A stretch of DNA of 64,000 nucleotides from Algoriphagus iocasae (GTDB lineage: Bacteria > Bacteroidota > Bacteroidia > Cytophagales > Cyclobacteriaceae): assembly GCF_014206875.1 (NCBI RefSeq), contig NZ_JACIJO010000001.1, positions 1,638,680 to 1,702,679 of the forward strand, written 5' to 3'. The translations under genes were made by a program, and so were the position numbers. This document shows, in pieces, positions 51,679 through 60,460 of this stretch. The notes under the pieces are model-generated. The model saw nothing but the letters and a program-made list of their open reading frames with translations, searched no databases and had not been told where the DNA came from. How positions within the stretch are numbered: the stretch's first letter is position 1; every line of letters starts with the position of its first letter.

Positions 51679-54111
51679 ATGATGTGGAGAAATTATTTCA
51701 AAATCGCTTGGCGAAATTTAATCGTAGACAAAACGTATTCTTTCATTAATATTTTTGGTTTGACGATCGGGTTGGCATCATGCTTATTGGTGGCAACTGT
51801 AGTTTTGGATGAAATTTCATATGACAGTTTTTGGGCCAAAAAGGACCGGCTTTACCGTATACTGACTGTGGAAACATCTGAAGGGATGGAGGGTAAGTCG
51901 GAGTCCTCATTTACGAACTTGGCGGCCACCTTACAAGAAAATTTCCCGGAAGTCGAAGCAGCTGGGAGTATATCCAAAGGGAATTACAATTTCCGGTTGG
52001 ATGAGCACAGTACGGATGTTATACAGATGAACTTGATTCAGGCAGATACCAATGTATGGGAGATGCTTGATTTCACTATTTTACAGGGAGCTCCTGAGCA
52101 CTATAGGCCGGGGATTGGGAATTTGGTTGTCACCCAATCATTTGTGGATTCTCATTTTCCCAATGAGTCTCCTGTAGGGAAAGAAATCCAACTAGTCTCT
52201 CCTTATCTATCTGATTCCAGACCATTTTTGATTACAGGTATCATCGCTGACATTCCCTCCAATACCTATTTGAGAGCTGACGGAATTCAGATTTCCAAAC
52301 CTTCGGATACACCATTAAGTAGGGAGGGTTGGGGCTATTTTGATGAACAACTGATTCTGGTCTCCTCGCAAACAGTTATTCCGGCTTTTACAGATAAAGT
52401 GAACAAATGGTATAAGGATTACATTACCGATGCCTCTGATGAGTTGAAGCAACGTGTTAATACCTATGAATTCCAGCCCATCGAAGATATTTACCTCAAA
52501 TCAGACTTTGCTAGTCAGGAAGTCAAGGGGAATCCTGCCAATGTCTATTTATTTTCCGGGGTTGCCATTCTATTGCTGACGATTGCCTTTATCAACTTTG
52601 TCAACCTCAGTGCTGCCAGATCCATCAAGAGATTCAGGGAGATTGGTGTTCGAAAAGTATTGGGTGCCGGCAGGAGGCAATTGATTTCACAGTTTTTATA
52701 TGAAAGCCTGCTGTTCTTCCTGATTGCAGCCCTTTTGGCAAGTACCTTATATGGATTGAGTTTGGTACATGTGGAAGAACTATTAGGTCACCGGCTTGAA
52801 ATAAAGTTTTTCGAAAATGTTCCCCTTTTGCTGGGATTTGCCATATGCGTCATTCTGTTGGGTATCATGGCAGGAGTATACCCCGCTTTGATGGTGGCGG
52901 GTTTTCCGCTAGGGAATGCTTTGAAAAACAGTTTTGACAGGAAGGGAAGTGTCTCCGTCTCCATTATTCGAAAAGGTTTAGTGGCTACTCAATTTGTTTT
53001 TGCCATCTTAGTTTTGATCGGCACAGTGACTGTTTGGTCTCAGATGCGCTTTATGGAGGACAAAGATCTTGGCTATGACCCTTCCCATGTACTGAGTATT
53101 TCTTCTTTTGCGACAGAAGGCAAATCTGCTGAGCTCAAACAGCAAATTGAAAAGATAGCCGGTGTAGAAGCGGTGAGTCTTAGTAATTGGGTGCCTACCA
53201 AAGGGTCTGGTTCTTTGACCAAAAGAATCGAAAATCCACAGGATCCTGATCAGGTCATTCCGGTTGATTACATTATCGGAGATATTGATCTGCCCAAAGT
53301 CATGGGGATGGAAATTAAAGAGGGAAGAGATTTTGAGCAAAGGGACAACTTGCAAAGCACATTGGTTTCTGTGGAGGATAGTGAAGCAAATGATAAGGTC
53401 TCTCCAGTAATTCTAATAACTCAAAGCACCGCGGAGCTTTTGGGAGTAACAGAATTAGGAGGAGCCATATCCAATTTGGAAGAAACTCCAATAGGAATAC
53501 TAAGTGATTTCCACAGTATTTCTTTGAGAGACCCTATCAAGCCTACGGTAATCATGGCAAATAATGAATTTAAATATGCTTCGGTTTTGATCAAAGTTCA
53601 AGATGGAACGGAATCCCAGGCACTCGATGCCGTTGGGGCTATTTGGAAGGAGTTTTATGACGCTAAGCCGTTTAAGTTTGAATGGGTGGACGATTTGGAG
53701 AAGAAGCAATATGACAAAGAGCATCGACAGGCTCAGTTGTTTACTATTTTCAGTGGTCTTATGCTGTTTTTGGCAAGTTTGGGAGTCTTTGGGCTGGTAG
53801 TGCATTCGACAGAGCAGAGGGTCAAAGAGATAGGTGTGAGGAAAGTTTTAGGTGCTTCCGCAGTCAGCATTGTTCAGATGTTTTCCATTGACTACCTTAA
53901 ACTGGTGCTGGTTTCATTACTGATAGCATCACCGATTGCCTGGTATCTGATGAATATCTGGCTCCTTGATTTTGCCTATAAAATTTCCCTTCAATGGTGG
54001 ATGTTTGTAGGAGCAGGTTTCCTTGCAGGTTTCTTAGCACTGGCTACTGTCAGTGCCCGTGTGCTTTGGACTGCTCATAGTAACCCTATTCATTCCTTAA
54101 GATCGGAGTAG
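51679..54111 (+). CDS. FtsX/MacB-like ABC transporter permease, two-domain
   Basis: Fifth large permease, 810 residues. There is no prefix domain; it begins MMWRNYFKIAWRNLIVDKTY and goes into helix 1 (FINIFGLTIGLASCLLVATVV). Then come a MacB-type periplasmic core (about 45-285), FtsX domain 1 with EIGVRKVLGAG, a second periplasmic region and FtsX domain 2 with RVKEIGVRKVLGAS. It is closest in layout to the permease at 15937. It stands alone beside the LytS/LytTR operon, with which it converges. No ATPase gene near. Confidence 0.85.
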   Translation: MMWRNYFKIAWRNLIVDKTYSFINIFGLTIGLASCLLVATVVLDEISYDSFWAKKDRLYRILTVETSEGMEGKSESSFTNLAATLQENFPEVEAAGSISKGNYNFRLDEHSTDVIQMNLIQADTNVWEMLDFTILQGAPEHYRPGIGNLVVTQSFVDSHFPNESPVGKEIQLVSPYLSDSRPFLITGIIADIPSNTYLRADGIQISKPSDTPLSREGWGYFDEQLILVSSQTVIPAFTDKVNKWYKDYITDASDELKQRVNTYEFQPIEDIYLKSDFASQEVKGNPANVYLFSGVAILLLTIAFINFVNLSAARSIKRFREIGVRKVLGAGRRQLISQFLYESLLFFLIAALLASTLYGLSLVHVEELLGHRLEIKFFENVPLLLGFAICVILLGIMAGVYPALMVAGFPLGNALKNSFDRKGSVSVSIIRKGLVATQFVFAILVLIGTVTVWSQMRFMEDKDLGYDPSHVLSISSFATEGKSAELKQQIEKIAGVEAVSLSNWVPTKGSGSLTKRIENPQDPDQVIPVDYIIGDIDLPKVMGMEIKEGRDFEQRDNLQSTLVSVEDSEANDKVSPVILITQSTAELLGVTELGGAISNLEETPIGILSDFHSISLRDPIKPTVIMANNEFKYASVLIKVQDGTESQALDAVGAIWKEFYDAKPFKFEWVDDLEKKQYDKEHRQAQLFTIFSGLMLFLASLGVFGLVVHSTEQRVKEIGVRKVLGASAVSIVQMFSIDYLKLVLVSLLIASPIAWYLMNIWLLDFAYKISLQWWMFVGAGFLAGFLALATVSARVLWTAHSNPIHSLRSE

Positions 54112-54519
54112 CCAAGGGATTATTTTGGGAGGTTGTTAAGGAAATCAGGCCTACATTCTATAAAAGCAAGTAGGTATTAGAATGTAAATCAGGTTATATT
54201 TTGGTTCGGAATAAACCCTAAAAACAGGGGTTTATTCCTTATTGAAACATAATATCAATATGTTTATAAGAATTACTGAAAATTCCATACTTAGATTTAG
54301 TGATTATTTTTAAATGGGAAGGTTCATTGGATTAAAAATCATTGGATGTGAAGTATGGGTTTTGGCTGCTATTTCAGATGAGATGCCAAGCAATAGGTAT
54401 TGCTGAAGAATCAAAATGTATTAAGTTACATCCTCTATTTGATTGAGGAATAGCTTGTTTGCAAGAGTCTAAAATTGGGGAACTTTGAAATAAAACTGCA
54501 AGTAAGGGCTTGAGCTAAA
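54112..54519. other. Convergent intergenic region
   Basis: About 410 bases between the permease and the LytTR gene, AT-rich. It contains the hairpin at 54208-54238. Beyond it no gene or repeat is recognisable. Confidence 0.4.
54208..54238. terminator. Hairpin, possible bidirectional terminator
   Basis: A perfect 11-base-pair stem, ggaataaaccc with gggtttattcc, and a 9-base loop (taaaaacag). T-runs on both sides are short. It lies between two converging genes, so a terminator role is plausible. Confidence 0.6.
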
Positions 54520-55290
54520 TCATCCAGAATGGTTTTCTCCACCAAGCCATTCTTTGAATCTGTTGACTCTATCTCGACTGACAATGATTTCCTCTTTAAA
54601 AGAAATTTTTGGATTGATTTTGAGTCTACTGTTTGAATAAACCAATACGTCTTTGATTGCATTTAGGTGAATCATGAAACTACGGTTAACCCTAAAAAAC
54701 TTGGTTGGATTGAGTATCTCTTCTAAAGATTCCATTTTATAGTCCGTAATTAACCTTTTTCCATCCTCCAAGAAAAGATAGGTGTTCCTTCCTTCAGAGT
54801 TAAAAAGTTGGATGGATTCAGTTGGAATTGTGTGAATATGCTCTCCTATTTTTACCATAAAACGTTCTTTGTATGTGGGCTTTTTGAAATACTGCCATAG
54901 CTCCTTGTTCTGACTTTGATTCATAGACTTACCGCTCAATTGCTGGAATTTATCCAAGGCCGCTTCAAATGCAGCATACCTTATTGGCTTTACCAAGTAA
55001 TCAATTCCATTTGCTTGAAAGGCCTCCAGTGCATATTGGCTGTGGGCGGTAATGAAAATTACAGGTTTGAAAAATGAAACCTGATCCAATGCCTGGAAAG
55101 AAAGTCCGTCTTCCAGTTGGACATCCACTAATAATAAATCGGCCTCTTCACCATAGTTGCTCAATAGAGGTACAGCTTCGGCTATGGAGGAGGCAACACC
55201 AAGAATAGCTGATTCAGGGTCATATTTATTCAAAAAGTGACCTAATTTCTCAATTGCAGGAAGTTCATCTTCAATCAGTATTACTTTCAT
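54520..55290 (-). CDS. LytTR-family response regulator
   Basis: Two-component regulator of 256 residues. The receiver domain (about 1-118) has the acidic pair in ILIEDELPA, the phospho-acceptor Asp56 in LLVDVQLEDG, Thr/Ser in FITAHSQYAL and Lys in DYLVKPIRYAAF. The LytTR DNA-binding domain (about 148-250) reads MVKIGEHIHTIPTESIQLFN, NTYLFLEDGKRL and FFRVNRSFMIHLNAIKDV. Its start overlaps the end of the upstream gene by 4 bases (ATGA), so it is the last gene of the sensor operon. Targets are unknown. Confidence 0.92.
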   Translation of the reverse strand: MKVILIEDELPAIEKLGHFLNKYDPESAILGVASSIAEAVPLLSNYGEEADLLLVDVQLEDGLSFQALDQVSFFKPVIFITAHSQYALEAFQANGIDYLVKPIRYAAFEAALDKFQQLSGKSMNQSQNKELWQYFKKPTYKERFMVKIGEHIHTIPTESIQLFNSEGRNTYLFLEDGKRLITDYKMESLEEILNPTKFFRVNRSFMIHLNAIKDVLVYSNSRLKINPKISFKEEIIVSRDRVNRFKEWLGGENHSG

Positions 55291-56351
55291 TGGATTGCAG
55301 GTTGTACTGGAGGTTGGGAATTAAATTGCCGCTCCAGAGGAATATAAATGGAAAATACATTGAGGTCTTGCCAGTGCAGCTTGCCATTTAGCCAGCCATA
55401 TTGGGATTTGATGACCTTGAGGGTATCGATCAACAACTCATTATTGGTCAGGGAATAATTGGTGTCAAACTTAATGATGAGATCGTTATCCGAGAGTTCA
55501 AAGTTGAGAGGTAAAGGCAGGGATGCTGATGAAAGCTGCGAGTAGGCTATTGCTTCTAGAATTTTTGTCAAGGTGCGCGGTACGATCAATAAATCCTTGC
55601 TTTCTGGAAGTTGGCTCAGCTTGATGTTTTTACCGACAAACTGTTTAAAAAAGTTCTGGGTGCTTTGCATCGCCTGAAGTTCTTCTTTCAACAGAACCAA
55701 TTCTTCCTGATTTTTTAGGGAATGCCTGTAAATATCCGCCAATAACAGAATTCCCTCATCTGCCATGATCAAATCATCTTCTTTAATTCTGATTACGATG
55801 GATTCAAGCCCTACCAATAGGAACTCCGGATTCATCATGTAGTGAAACAGATCTTTGTTTTTCTCCAATACTTCCTTTTCCACTTTTTCCAGTTCCAGCT
55901 CTTGCTGAAATTTGTTGTGGATATAGTAATAGCCAACATAATGCCCTTGGTACATCAGGGAAACAAAAAGGAAAAGACCATTGAAAATCTGTAATTCAGT
56001 GGAATAGACCATTGGATCGCTCATATTTTCAAACCAGGAGAAATAGGAGATGAGCATCCCACTGGTCAATAACAGGCTTCCAGCACCGGTGAGAATCACT
56101 AATCTGATCACCTGCTTTTTAAAGCCAGAAGAGGAGGTTAGCTTAGACTCAAACAGGTTGATTAAAAGCCTGTTGCCTTCCAGAATCAAATAGCTACTTG
56201 CGATGCAGAATATCAACTCCCGAGTGAAAAAGTCCTCTAAGGCTGTTCCCACCGTATCGAAGGCCAGCAAAACACAAAGGTACACCAATGCTCCAACTCC
56301 TAAAGGAAGCAGCAATCTAGTCAAGGGGTTATGTTTTAGAACCTTGGTCAT
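55287..56351 (-). CDS. Degenerate LytS-type histidine kinase (probable pseudokinase)
   Basis: Membrane protein of 354 residues. Four helices (about 12-150: LLPLGVGALVYLCVLLAF, FCIASSYLILEG, LVILTGAGSLLLTSGMLI, IFNGLFLFVSLMYQGHYV) lead to a coiled linker and a His-kinase-like region. Where LytS proteins have (L/T)xPHFLFNSLN, this one reads YMMNPEFLLVGLESI, so the phospho-acceptor His is Glu. The N-box and Gly-rich ATP motifs are also not recognisable. It overlaps both neighbours by 4 bases and lies between the intact kinase and the response regulator, so it probably forms part of their complex as a regulatory subunit (inference). Confidence 0.8.
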   Translation of the reverse strand: MTKVLKHNPLTRLLLPLGVGALVYLCVLLAFDTVGTALEDFFTRELIFCIASSYLILEGNRLLINLFESKLTSSSGFKKQVIRLVILTGAGSLLLTSGMLISYFSWFENMSDPMVYSTELQIFNGLFLFVSLMYQGHYVGYYYIHNKFQQELELEKVEKEVLEKNKDLFHYMMNPEFLLVGLESIVIRIKEDDLIMADEGILLLADIYRHSLKNQEELVLLKEELQAMQSTQNFFKQFVGKNIKLSQLPESKDLLIVPRTLTKILEAIAYSQLSSASLPLPLNFELSDNDLIIKFDTNYSLTNNELLIDTLKVIKSQYGWLNGKLHWQDLNVFSIYIPLERQFNSQPPVQPAIQ

Positions 56352-57373
56352 TTTGGAATACTGGGAAAGATAAAGGGCAAGTTTACAAAGAAACAGGCTT
56401 GGGATTCTTGGATGGAAATCTGCTGATTGCCATAGAGATTGTAACGGGCTTTCAGATTGGTAAGTCCTATACCGATAGAAGGGATTTGCTCTGGCTTTCG
56501 CGTGATGGTATTATTGACGACAACCTTATCCTGGTCTGCAGTAATAGTAATTTTTAGCGGGTGCTCCTGACTTGCCACGTTATGCTTAAGAGCATTTTCT
56601 ACCAACAATTGAATAGCCAAGGCAGGCAGTTGCTGTCGAAGTGCTTCTGGTTTGATGCGCTTTTCCAAGATTACTTTCTCTCCATACCTGACATTCATCA
56701 GATGCATGTAATTCTCTACGATCTTCAACTCCTGTTCCAGGGAATTCAGTGGTTGTATTCCGTTTTTTATCAGATGCTTGAAGTTATAGGCAAGCTTTCG
56801 AATAAAATTCTCTGCCTGATCAGGATTTGTGGCAATCAGATTGGATGCAGTGTTGAGTGAATTAAAGAGGAAATGCGGGGTCAACTGGGAGCGGAGGAGT
56901 CTGTATTGTAGTTCTTCTTTGTTTCGCTCGTTTCTTAGCTGCTGAATGGTGTTTTTGGAGAATTGGGCATAAGCTATCCATGAATAATTGATCCAAACGA
57001 TTAAAATAGATATTATCAGACCTACTATACTTCCTTTCAAGGTTAACCCCTTTCCGATTCCCAAATCATTTTCACCTATTCCGTAGGTCATTAGACTTTC
57101 CAATAAATAGGAATAAAAGCTGAGGGTACCCCATGTCAGCAGAAATAATAAGATATACAAGCTTTCATTTCCCTGGTCCCAGGAAGGGTTCTTTTTTATA
57201 GCTGAACTGCCAAAATGTATTCCCAATCCAGCAATAGAGCTGATCAGAAGTGCAGCTCCCTGAAACCAGGGAGCTTTTACAAGCCAGTCTATCAAACCTC
57301 CATTGTATAATAGATAGGAGCCTAAACTGAGAATTAAAAGGAAGGATAGGAAAACCGAAAGAGCTCTTGACAT
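56348..57373 (-). CDS. LytS-type sensor histidine kinase
   Basis: Sensor kinase of 341 residues. Four helices make up the N-terminal part (about 5-155, LSFLLILSLGSYLLYNGG; GAALLISSIAGLGIHF; LLFLLTWGTLSFYSYLL; VGLIISILIVWINYSWIAYA). The His_kinase domain has the phospho-acceptor in QLTPHFLFNSLNTASNL and the N-box LAIQLLVENALKHNVAS. The G-box is SIGIGLTNLKARYNLYG. No extracellular sensing domain is visible; the helices or the neighbouring proteins must sense the signal. It should phosphorylate the LytTR regulator two genes downstream. Confidence 0.92.
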   Translation of the reverse strand: MSRALSVFLSFLLILSLGSYLLYNGGLIDWLVKAPWFQGAALLISSIAGLGIHFGSSAIKKNPSWDQGNESLYILLFLLTWGTLSFYSYLLESLMTYGIGENDLGIGKGLTLKGSIVGLIISILIVWINYSWIAYAQFSKNTIQQLRNERNKEELQYRLLRSQLTPHFLFNSLNTASNLIATNPDQAENFIRKLAYNFKHLIKNGIQPLNSLEQELKIVENYMHLMNVRYGEKVILEKRIKPEALRQQLPALAIQLLVENALKHNVASQEHPLKITITADQDKVVVNNTITRKPEQIPSIGIGLTNLKARYNLYGNQQISIQESQACFFVNLPFIFPSIPK

Positions 57374-57378
57374 GTAAT

Positions 57379-57440
57379 GTTGCTAGATGCTGGATTTGAA
57401 AATTTACCGAAACTACTGATTAGGAGGCACATCTAGCAAC
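57379..57440 (-). promoter_or_regulatory. Inverted repeat across the gap before the kinase start
   Basis: A perfect 11-base inverted repeat, gttgctagatg (in the last codons of the upstream gene) and catctagcaac (5 bases before the kinase ATG), with a 40-base loop that contains the upstream stop codon. No T-run follows. In the mRNA it could fold and mask the kinase translation start, or couple it to translation of the upstream gene (inference). Confidence 0.4.
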
Positions 57441-58526
57441 TTCGCCCAGGAAGTGGGAAGATTCTATGGAGTTTTTGGCAATTTCCATGATTTTGGTTTT
57501 TACTTTTTCGGAACCCTGTTTTTTACAAACATATGTCAGCAGTTCAGATTTGAAATGGTCACTTTCTATACTTTCTACGCCATCGAGAATAATCAAAGAT
57601 CTCCCTTCGTCCATATTTCCTTTATCAAAAGCTGTTTTCAATAGCTCATTTTTGAAATGATCTGAATCTATTGCCGGTACCAGTTCATCCACCATGAACT
57701 TTAACTCCTGATTGGAAAGGGAACTGAAGGTTATTGTTTTGGCAATTTCAGTTTTGAAATGATCGCTGTCTACCATTTTGATCAATTGAATAGATTCTTT
57801 GCCTTTGCCCTCCATAATGTTGGTTTTGAAGATTGGCTTCAGAAGTTCTGTTTTGAAATGATCAGAATCCAGTGCGCTTACCACCTTGTTTAGCTGACTT
57901 ACATTTTTAAAATAGCTGGGATCAATTTTCTTATACACTTCGAGTTGGTAATGGTCAGAGTCAATTTCAGACATCGTCTTGTCAATGCAGGCAGAAATAT
58001 CTGTTGCATTAAGGTTTTTTTTCAACAGCAAACCCAAATAAGTGCTTTTTAAATAATCTCCATTCAGCTGATCTATCAATTCCAAAACAGCCGATGCTCC
58101 CCCTTTTGAATAGTGCGAAGCCACCCGTTCTTCAGCCCCCAAGGTTGTACTGTTCATGATTTCTGGAAGTATTTCGGCCAACCAAACTCTTCCATCCGGT
58201 TCAAAAGCTTTGTTTCTTCCCCCTTCTTTATATTCATGTTTCAGGCCGTTTCCATCATTTTTGATTACGATAGCCCTTGAGTTTCCAAAAGTGGTTTTTT
58301 CAATTTTCAATTGACTACCAGGCGAAACTGAGGAAACTGATTTTCCATCTGCACTTATTTTTATAGTTCCATTGTACTCTATTTTGAGTTTTTGATTATT
58401 GTCCTTATAGACATAACTCGTATTGCTACCATTACTGGAGGTGCTGATAGATTGGCCACTCACTGTAGCAATGTGAAAAAAAGTCACGAGGAGGATAGTG
58501 GCTAAATTTTTTATTGAAATATTCAT
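57420..58526 (-). CDS. Exported protein with DSDHF repeats, unknown function
   Basis: Protein of 368 residues, starting at ATG 58526 with a signal peptide (about 1-25, LATILLVTFFHIATVSGQ); the ATG at 58562 adds a polar stretch before it. The first 120 residues are beta-rich (YVYKDNNQKLKIEYNGTIKI). The rest holds seven helical repeats of 31-34 residues, each with the motif (I/L/V)(D/E)SDH(F/Y)xxE(L/I/V). They begin near residues 156 (NGDYLKS, degenerate), 187, 218, 251, 285, 319 and 353. I do not recognise the family by name; the repeat pattern suggests a HEAT/ARM-like solenoid. It is 46 bases upstream of the LytS kinase on the same strand and is likely part of that operon, perhaps as a periplasmic signal sensor (inference). 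Confidence 0.75.
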   Translation of the reverse strand: MNISIKNLATILLVTFFHIATVSGQSISTSSNGSNTSYVYKDNNQKLKIEYNGTIKISADGKSVSSVSPGSQLKIEKTTFGNSRAIVIKNDGNGLKHEYKEGGRNKAFEPDGRVWLAEILPEIMNSTTLGAEERVASHYSKGGASAVLELIDQLNGDYLKSTYLGLLLKKNLNATDISACIDKTMSEIDSDHYQLEVYKKIDPSYFKNVSQLNKVVSALDSDHFKTELLKPIFKTNIMEGKGKESIQLIKMVDSDHFKTEIAKTITFSSLSNQELKFMVDELVPAIDSDHFKNELLKTAFDKGNMDEGRSLIILDGVESIESDHFKSELLTYVCKKQGSEKVKTKIMEIAKNSIESSHFLGEVARCAS

Positions 58527-58872
58527 GGTGATAATTTTTAGTGGGACAAATGTGTGATTCAAAAGTGCTGGGAATATGTGAATGAAAAAATCAGATGGTC
58601 ATCAACTGTTAAATATGTGGAGCGAATTGTCGATAATTTGGCCTTAATAAAATTTAATGACAGACCTAAGGTATTCATCGGGACAGGCTATCAGAGATAC
58701 ATGCTTTTTATGGTCTCAGTTTCCGGCTAGTTTAGTTTTGCTCCAGATCCATCCTATATGTCTTTGAGGTAGGTTCTCCTATCGGTTCAGCATCACCGGA
58801 TCTCCTTGGACAGTGGTCCAAGTCGCTTGAAAGTATTTTATGCCTACTAAAGATTGATAGATTCAATCCAGC
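58527..58872. other. Intergenic region upstream of the sensor operon
   Basis: About 345 bases between the glycosyltransferase operon's end and the DSDHF gene's start; it should hold the sensor operon promoter. A partial palindromic repeat lies at 58677-58689. No gene is evident. Confidence 0.4.
58677..58689. repeat. Partial palindromic dispersed repeat
   Basis: atcgggacaggct matches the right half of the element at 48038-48059. The left arm of the palindrome is absent. Confidence 0.4.
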
Positions 58873-59715
58873 TTAGGAGTTTGTTAATATTGAATTCCAG
58901 GTGGCTTGAATTTTTGCCGGAATTGGTTTTAATAAGGTGAGAAGAACAGCGGCTTTGCAGAAAGGGTTAATATACTTTGAAAGTCCCCTTGGGTTTCTTA
59001 ATGGCCCATTGAGAAAGTAATCAAAAAACTCTTGGTGTTTTTGATTTAATAGATCAATGGTCATTTTTTTGGCGGCTTTGTTGGTGGATTTTCTGCGTGA
59101 GTTGGCTCTTATCCTATAATAGAAGCCTACAAACGGAAGTTTGACAACTTTTCCCCCATGTTTGAGTAGGTTGATCCAAAACTCCCAATCTTCCCAACCA
59201 AAGCAGAACCTTGGATCAAATCCCCCGGTTTTTTCCCAATCGGATTTTCTGAACAGAGAGGAGACAAATATCATATTATCCTGAGCAAGCTGTTCGAGTG
59301 AGAATGGTTTCAGAATCCAGTGCCCTGTTTTCCCACCAAATTTTTCTGCTTCGCAGTAAACCAGTTTTATATCCGGGTCTGATTCCAGCTCCTTTACTGC
59401 TTGTTCGATGTAATCGGGATGGATCCTGTCATCCCCATCCACTGGAAGAATGTATTTCCCATTCGCATGGTGGATTCCCTGATTCCTGGCAATAGATGGA
59501 CCCTGGTTACATTGTTGAAATACTCTGATTTTTTCAGGGTACTGATTGGCCCATTTTACCAAAATGGACTTACTCTCGTCTGCCGACCCATCATCCATCA
59601 CGATAATTTCAAAATGGGGATAGTGGATGGCCATGCAGGATGAAAGGGTTTCTTCCAGGTAGGGTGCTGCATTGTAGCAGGGAATCACGATCGAAACCAA
59701 TGGATAATGAGGCAT
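58873..59715 (-). CDS. Family 2 glycosyltransferase
   Basis: GT-A-fold glycosyltransferase of 280 residues, probably adding a sugar to a cell-surface glycan. Motifs: VSIVIPCYNAAPYLEETL at the nucleotide-sugar site, IIVMDDGSADES, the metal-binding DxD in LPVDGDDRIHP and the acceptor-side FCFGWEDWEFWINLLKHGG (ED catalytic region). The length is normal. It is the last gene of a five-gene - strand operon, 5 bases after the previous gene's stop. Donor and acceptor cannot be told from sequence. Confidence 0.9.
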   Translation of the reverse strand: MPHYPLVSIVIPCYNAAPYLEETLSSCMAIHYPHFEIIVMDDGSADESKSILVKWANQYPEKIRVFQQCNQGPSIARNQGIHHANGKYILPVDGDDRIHPDYIEQAVKELESDPDIKLVYCEAEKFGGKTGHWILKPFSLEQLAQDNMIFVSSLFRKSDWEKTGGFDPRFCFGWEDWEFWINLLKHGGKVVKLPFVGFYYRIRANSRRKSTNKAAKKMTIDLLNQKHQEFFDYFLNGPLRNPRGLSKYINPFCKAAVLLTLLKPIPAKIQATWNSILTNS

Positions 59716-59719
59716 TTGA

Positions 59720-60460
59720 TCAGGAGTTTAGGTTTTTGAAAAATTTCTTGCGCTTGGTATTTAAATAGGAAAAATAGCTTCTGCCTTCCCACTTGTATTC
59801 ATAGACATATCTCTCCTCGGTGGTCAAAAGCAATTGTTCCCTTTCAGATTTGGTCTTTAAAGTCTGGCTTTCCAGATGGTACACATGAGAATCGGTAACT
59901 AGCCCATGAAGAACCTGTTTGGCCTGCAGGGTTTTGGCATAATCATTATCGGCATACCAGAACTTAAAACGTTCATCCAATAACCCGGTCCTTTCCAACA
60001 TGCTTCTCTTAAAGAAAAGGCACCATCCTGCTATATGTTTTCTCACTTCGTAACCCCAATGAACCCCTGAGTTTGCCTGTACACCACGTTCCTCGTGATT
60101 CATGGGACAGTAGGGGGATGCGCTGTTCATATCGGGGAAACATTCAAATGCCTTCAATAAGTTGCTGGCCCAATTAGGCTGAAACAACAGGTCATTGTTG
60201 CAAAGGCAGATAAAGGGAGCTTTTCCACTCCGGATCCCCATGTTCATGAAACGGTTGTAATTGAATGGCCTCTTGGGAAATTTTGTATTGCAATAGGGAT
60301 ATACATAGGAATGGGTATCCGCTGATTCATAAACCTGGATCAGGAATCGGATTTTATCCGGGTCTTCTGAAGCAAGAAGACTTTCTATGGCCTGACAAGT
60401 GATTTCCCGGAGTTCCTGGGTTCGGGCATTAGAGAGAATGATGATGTCTATTTCCTGCAT
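59720..60460 (-). CDS. Family 2-like glycosyltransferase
   Basis: Glycosyltransferase-like protein of 246 residues. It begins MQEIDIIILSNARTQELREI; this ATG is chosen because the longer frame from 60532 overlaps more of the upstream gene and adds only polar residues. The motif FICLCNNDLLFQPNWASNLL holds the NxD/ND version of the metal site, and FKFWYADNDYAKTL the acceptor-side acidic residues. A single-domain GT-A fold is likely; the usual N-terminal PxYN motif is replaced by LSNART. It overlaps the preceding gene by 32 bases. Confidence 0.8.
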   Translation of the reverse strand: MQEIDIIILSNARTQELREITCQAIESLLASEDPDKIRFLIQVYESADTHSYVYPYCNTKFPKRPFNYNRFMNMGIRSGKAPFICLCNNDLLFQPNWASNLLKAFECFPDMNSASPYCPMNHEERGVQANSGVHWGYEVRKHIAGWCLFFKRSMLERTGLLDERFKFWYADNDYAKTLQAKQVLHGLVTDSHVYHLESQTLKTKSEREQLLLTTEERYVYEYKWEGRSYFSYLNTKRKKFFKNLNS

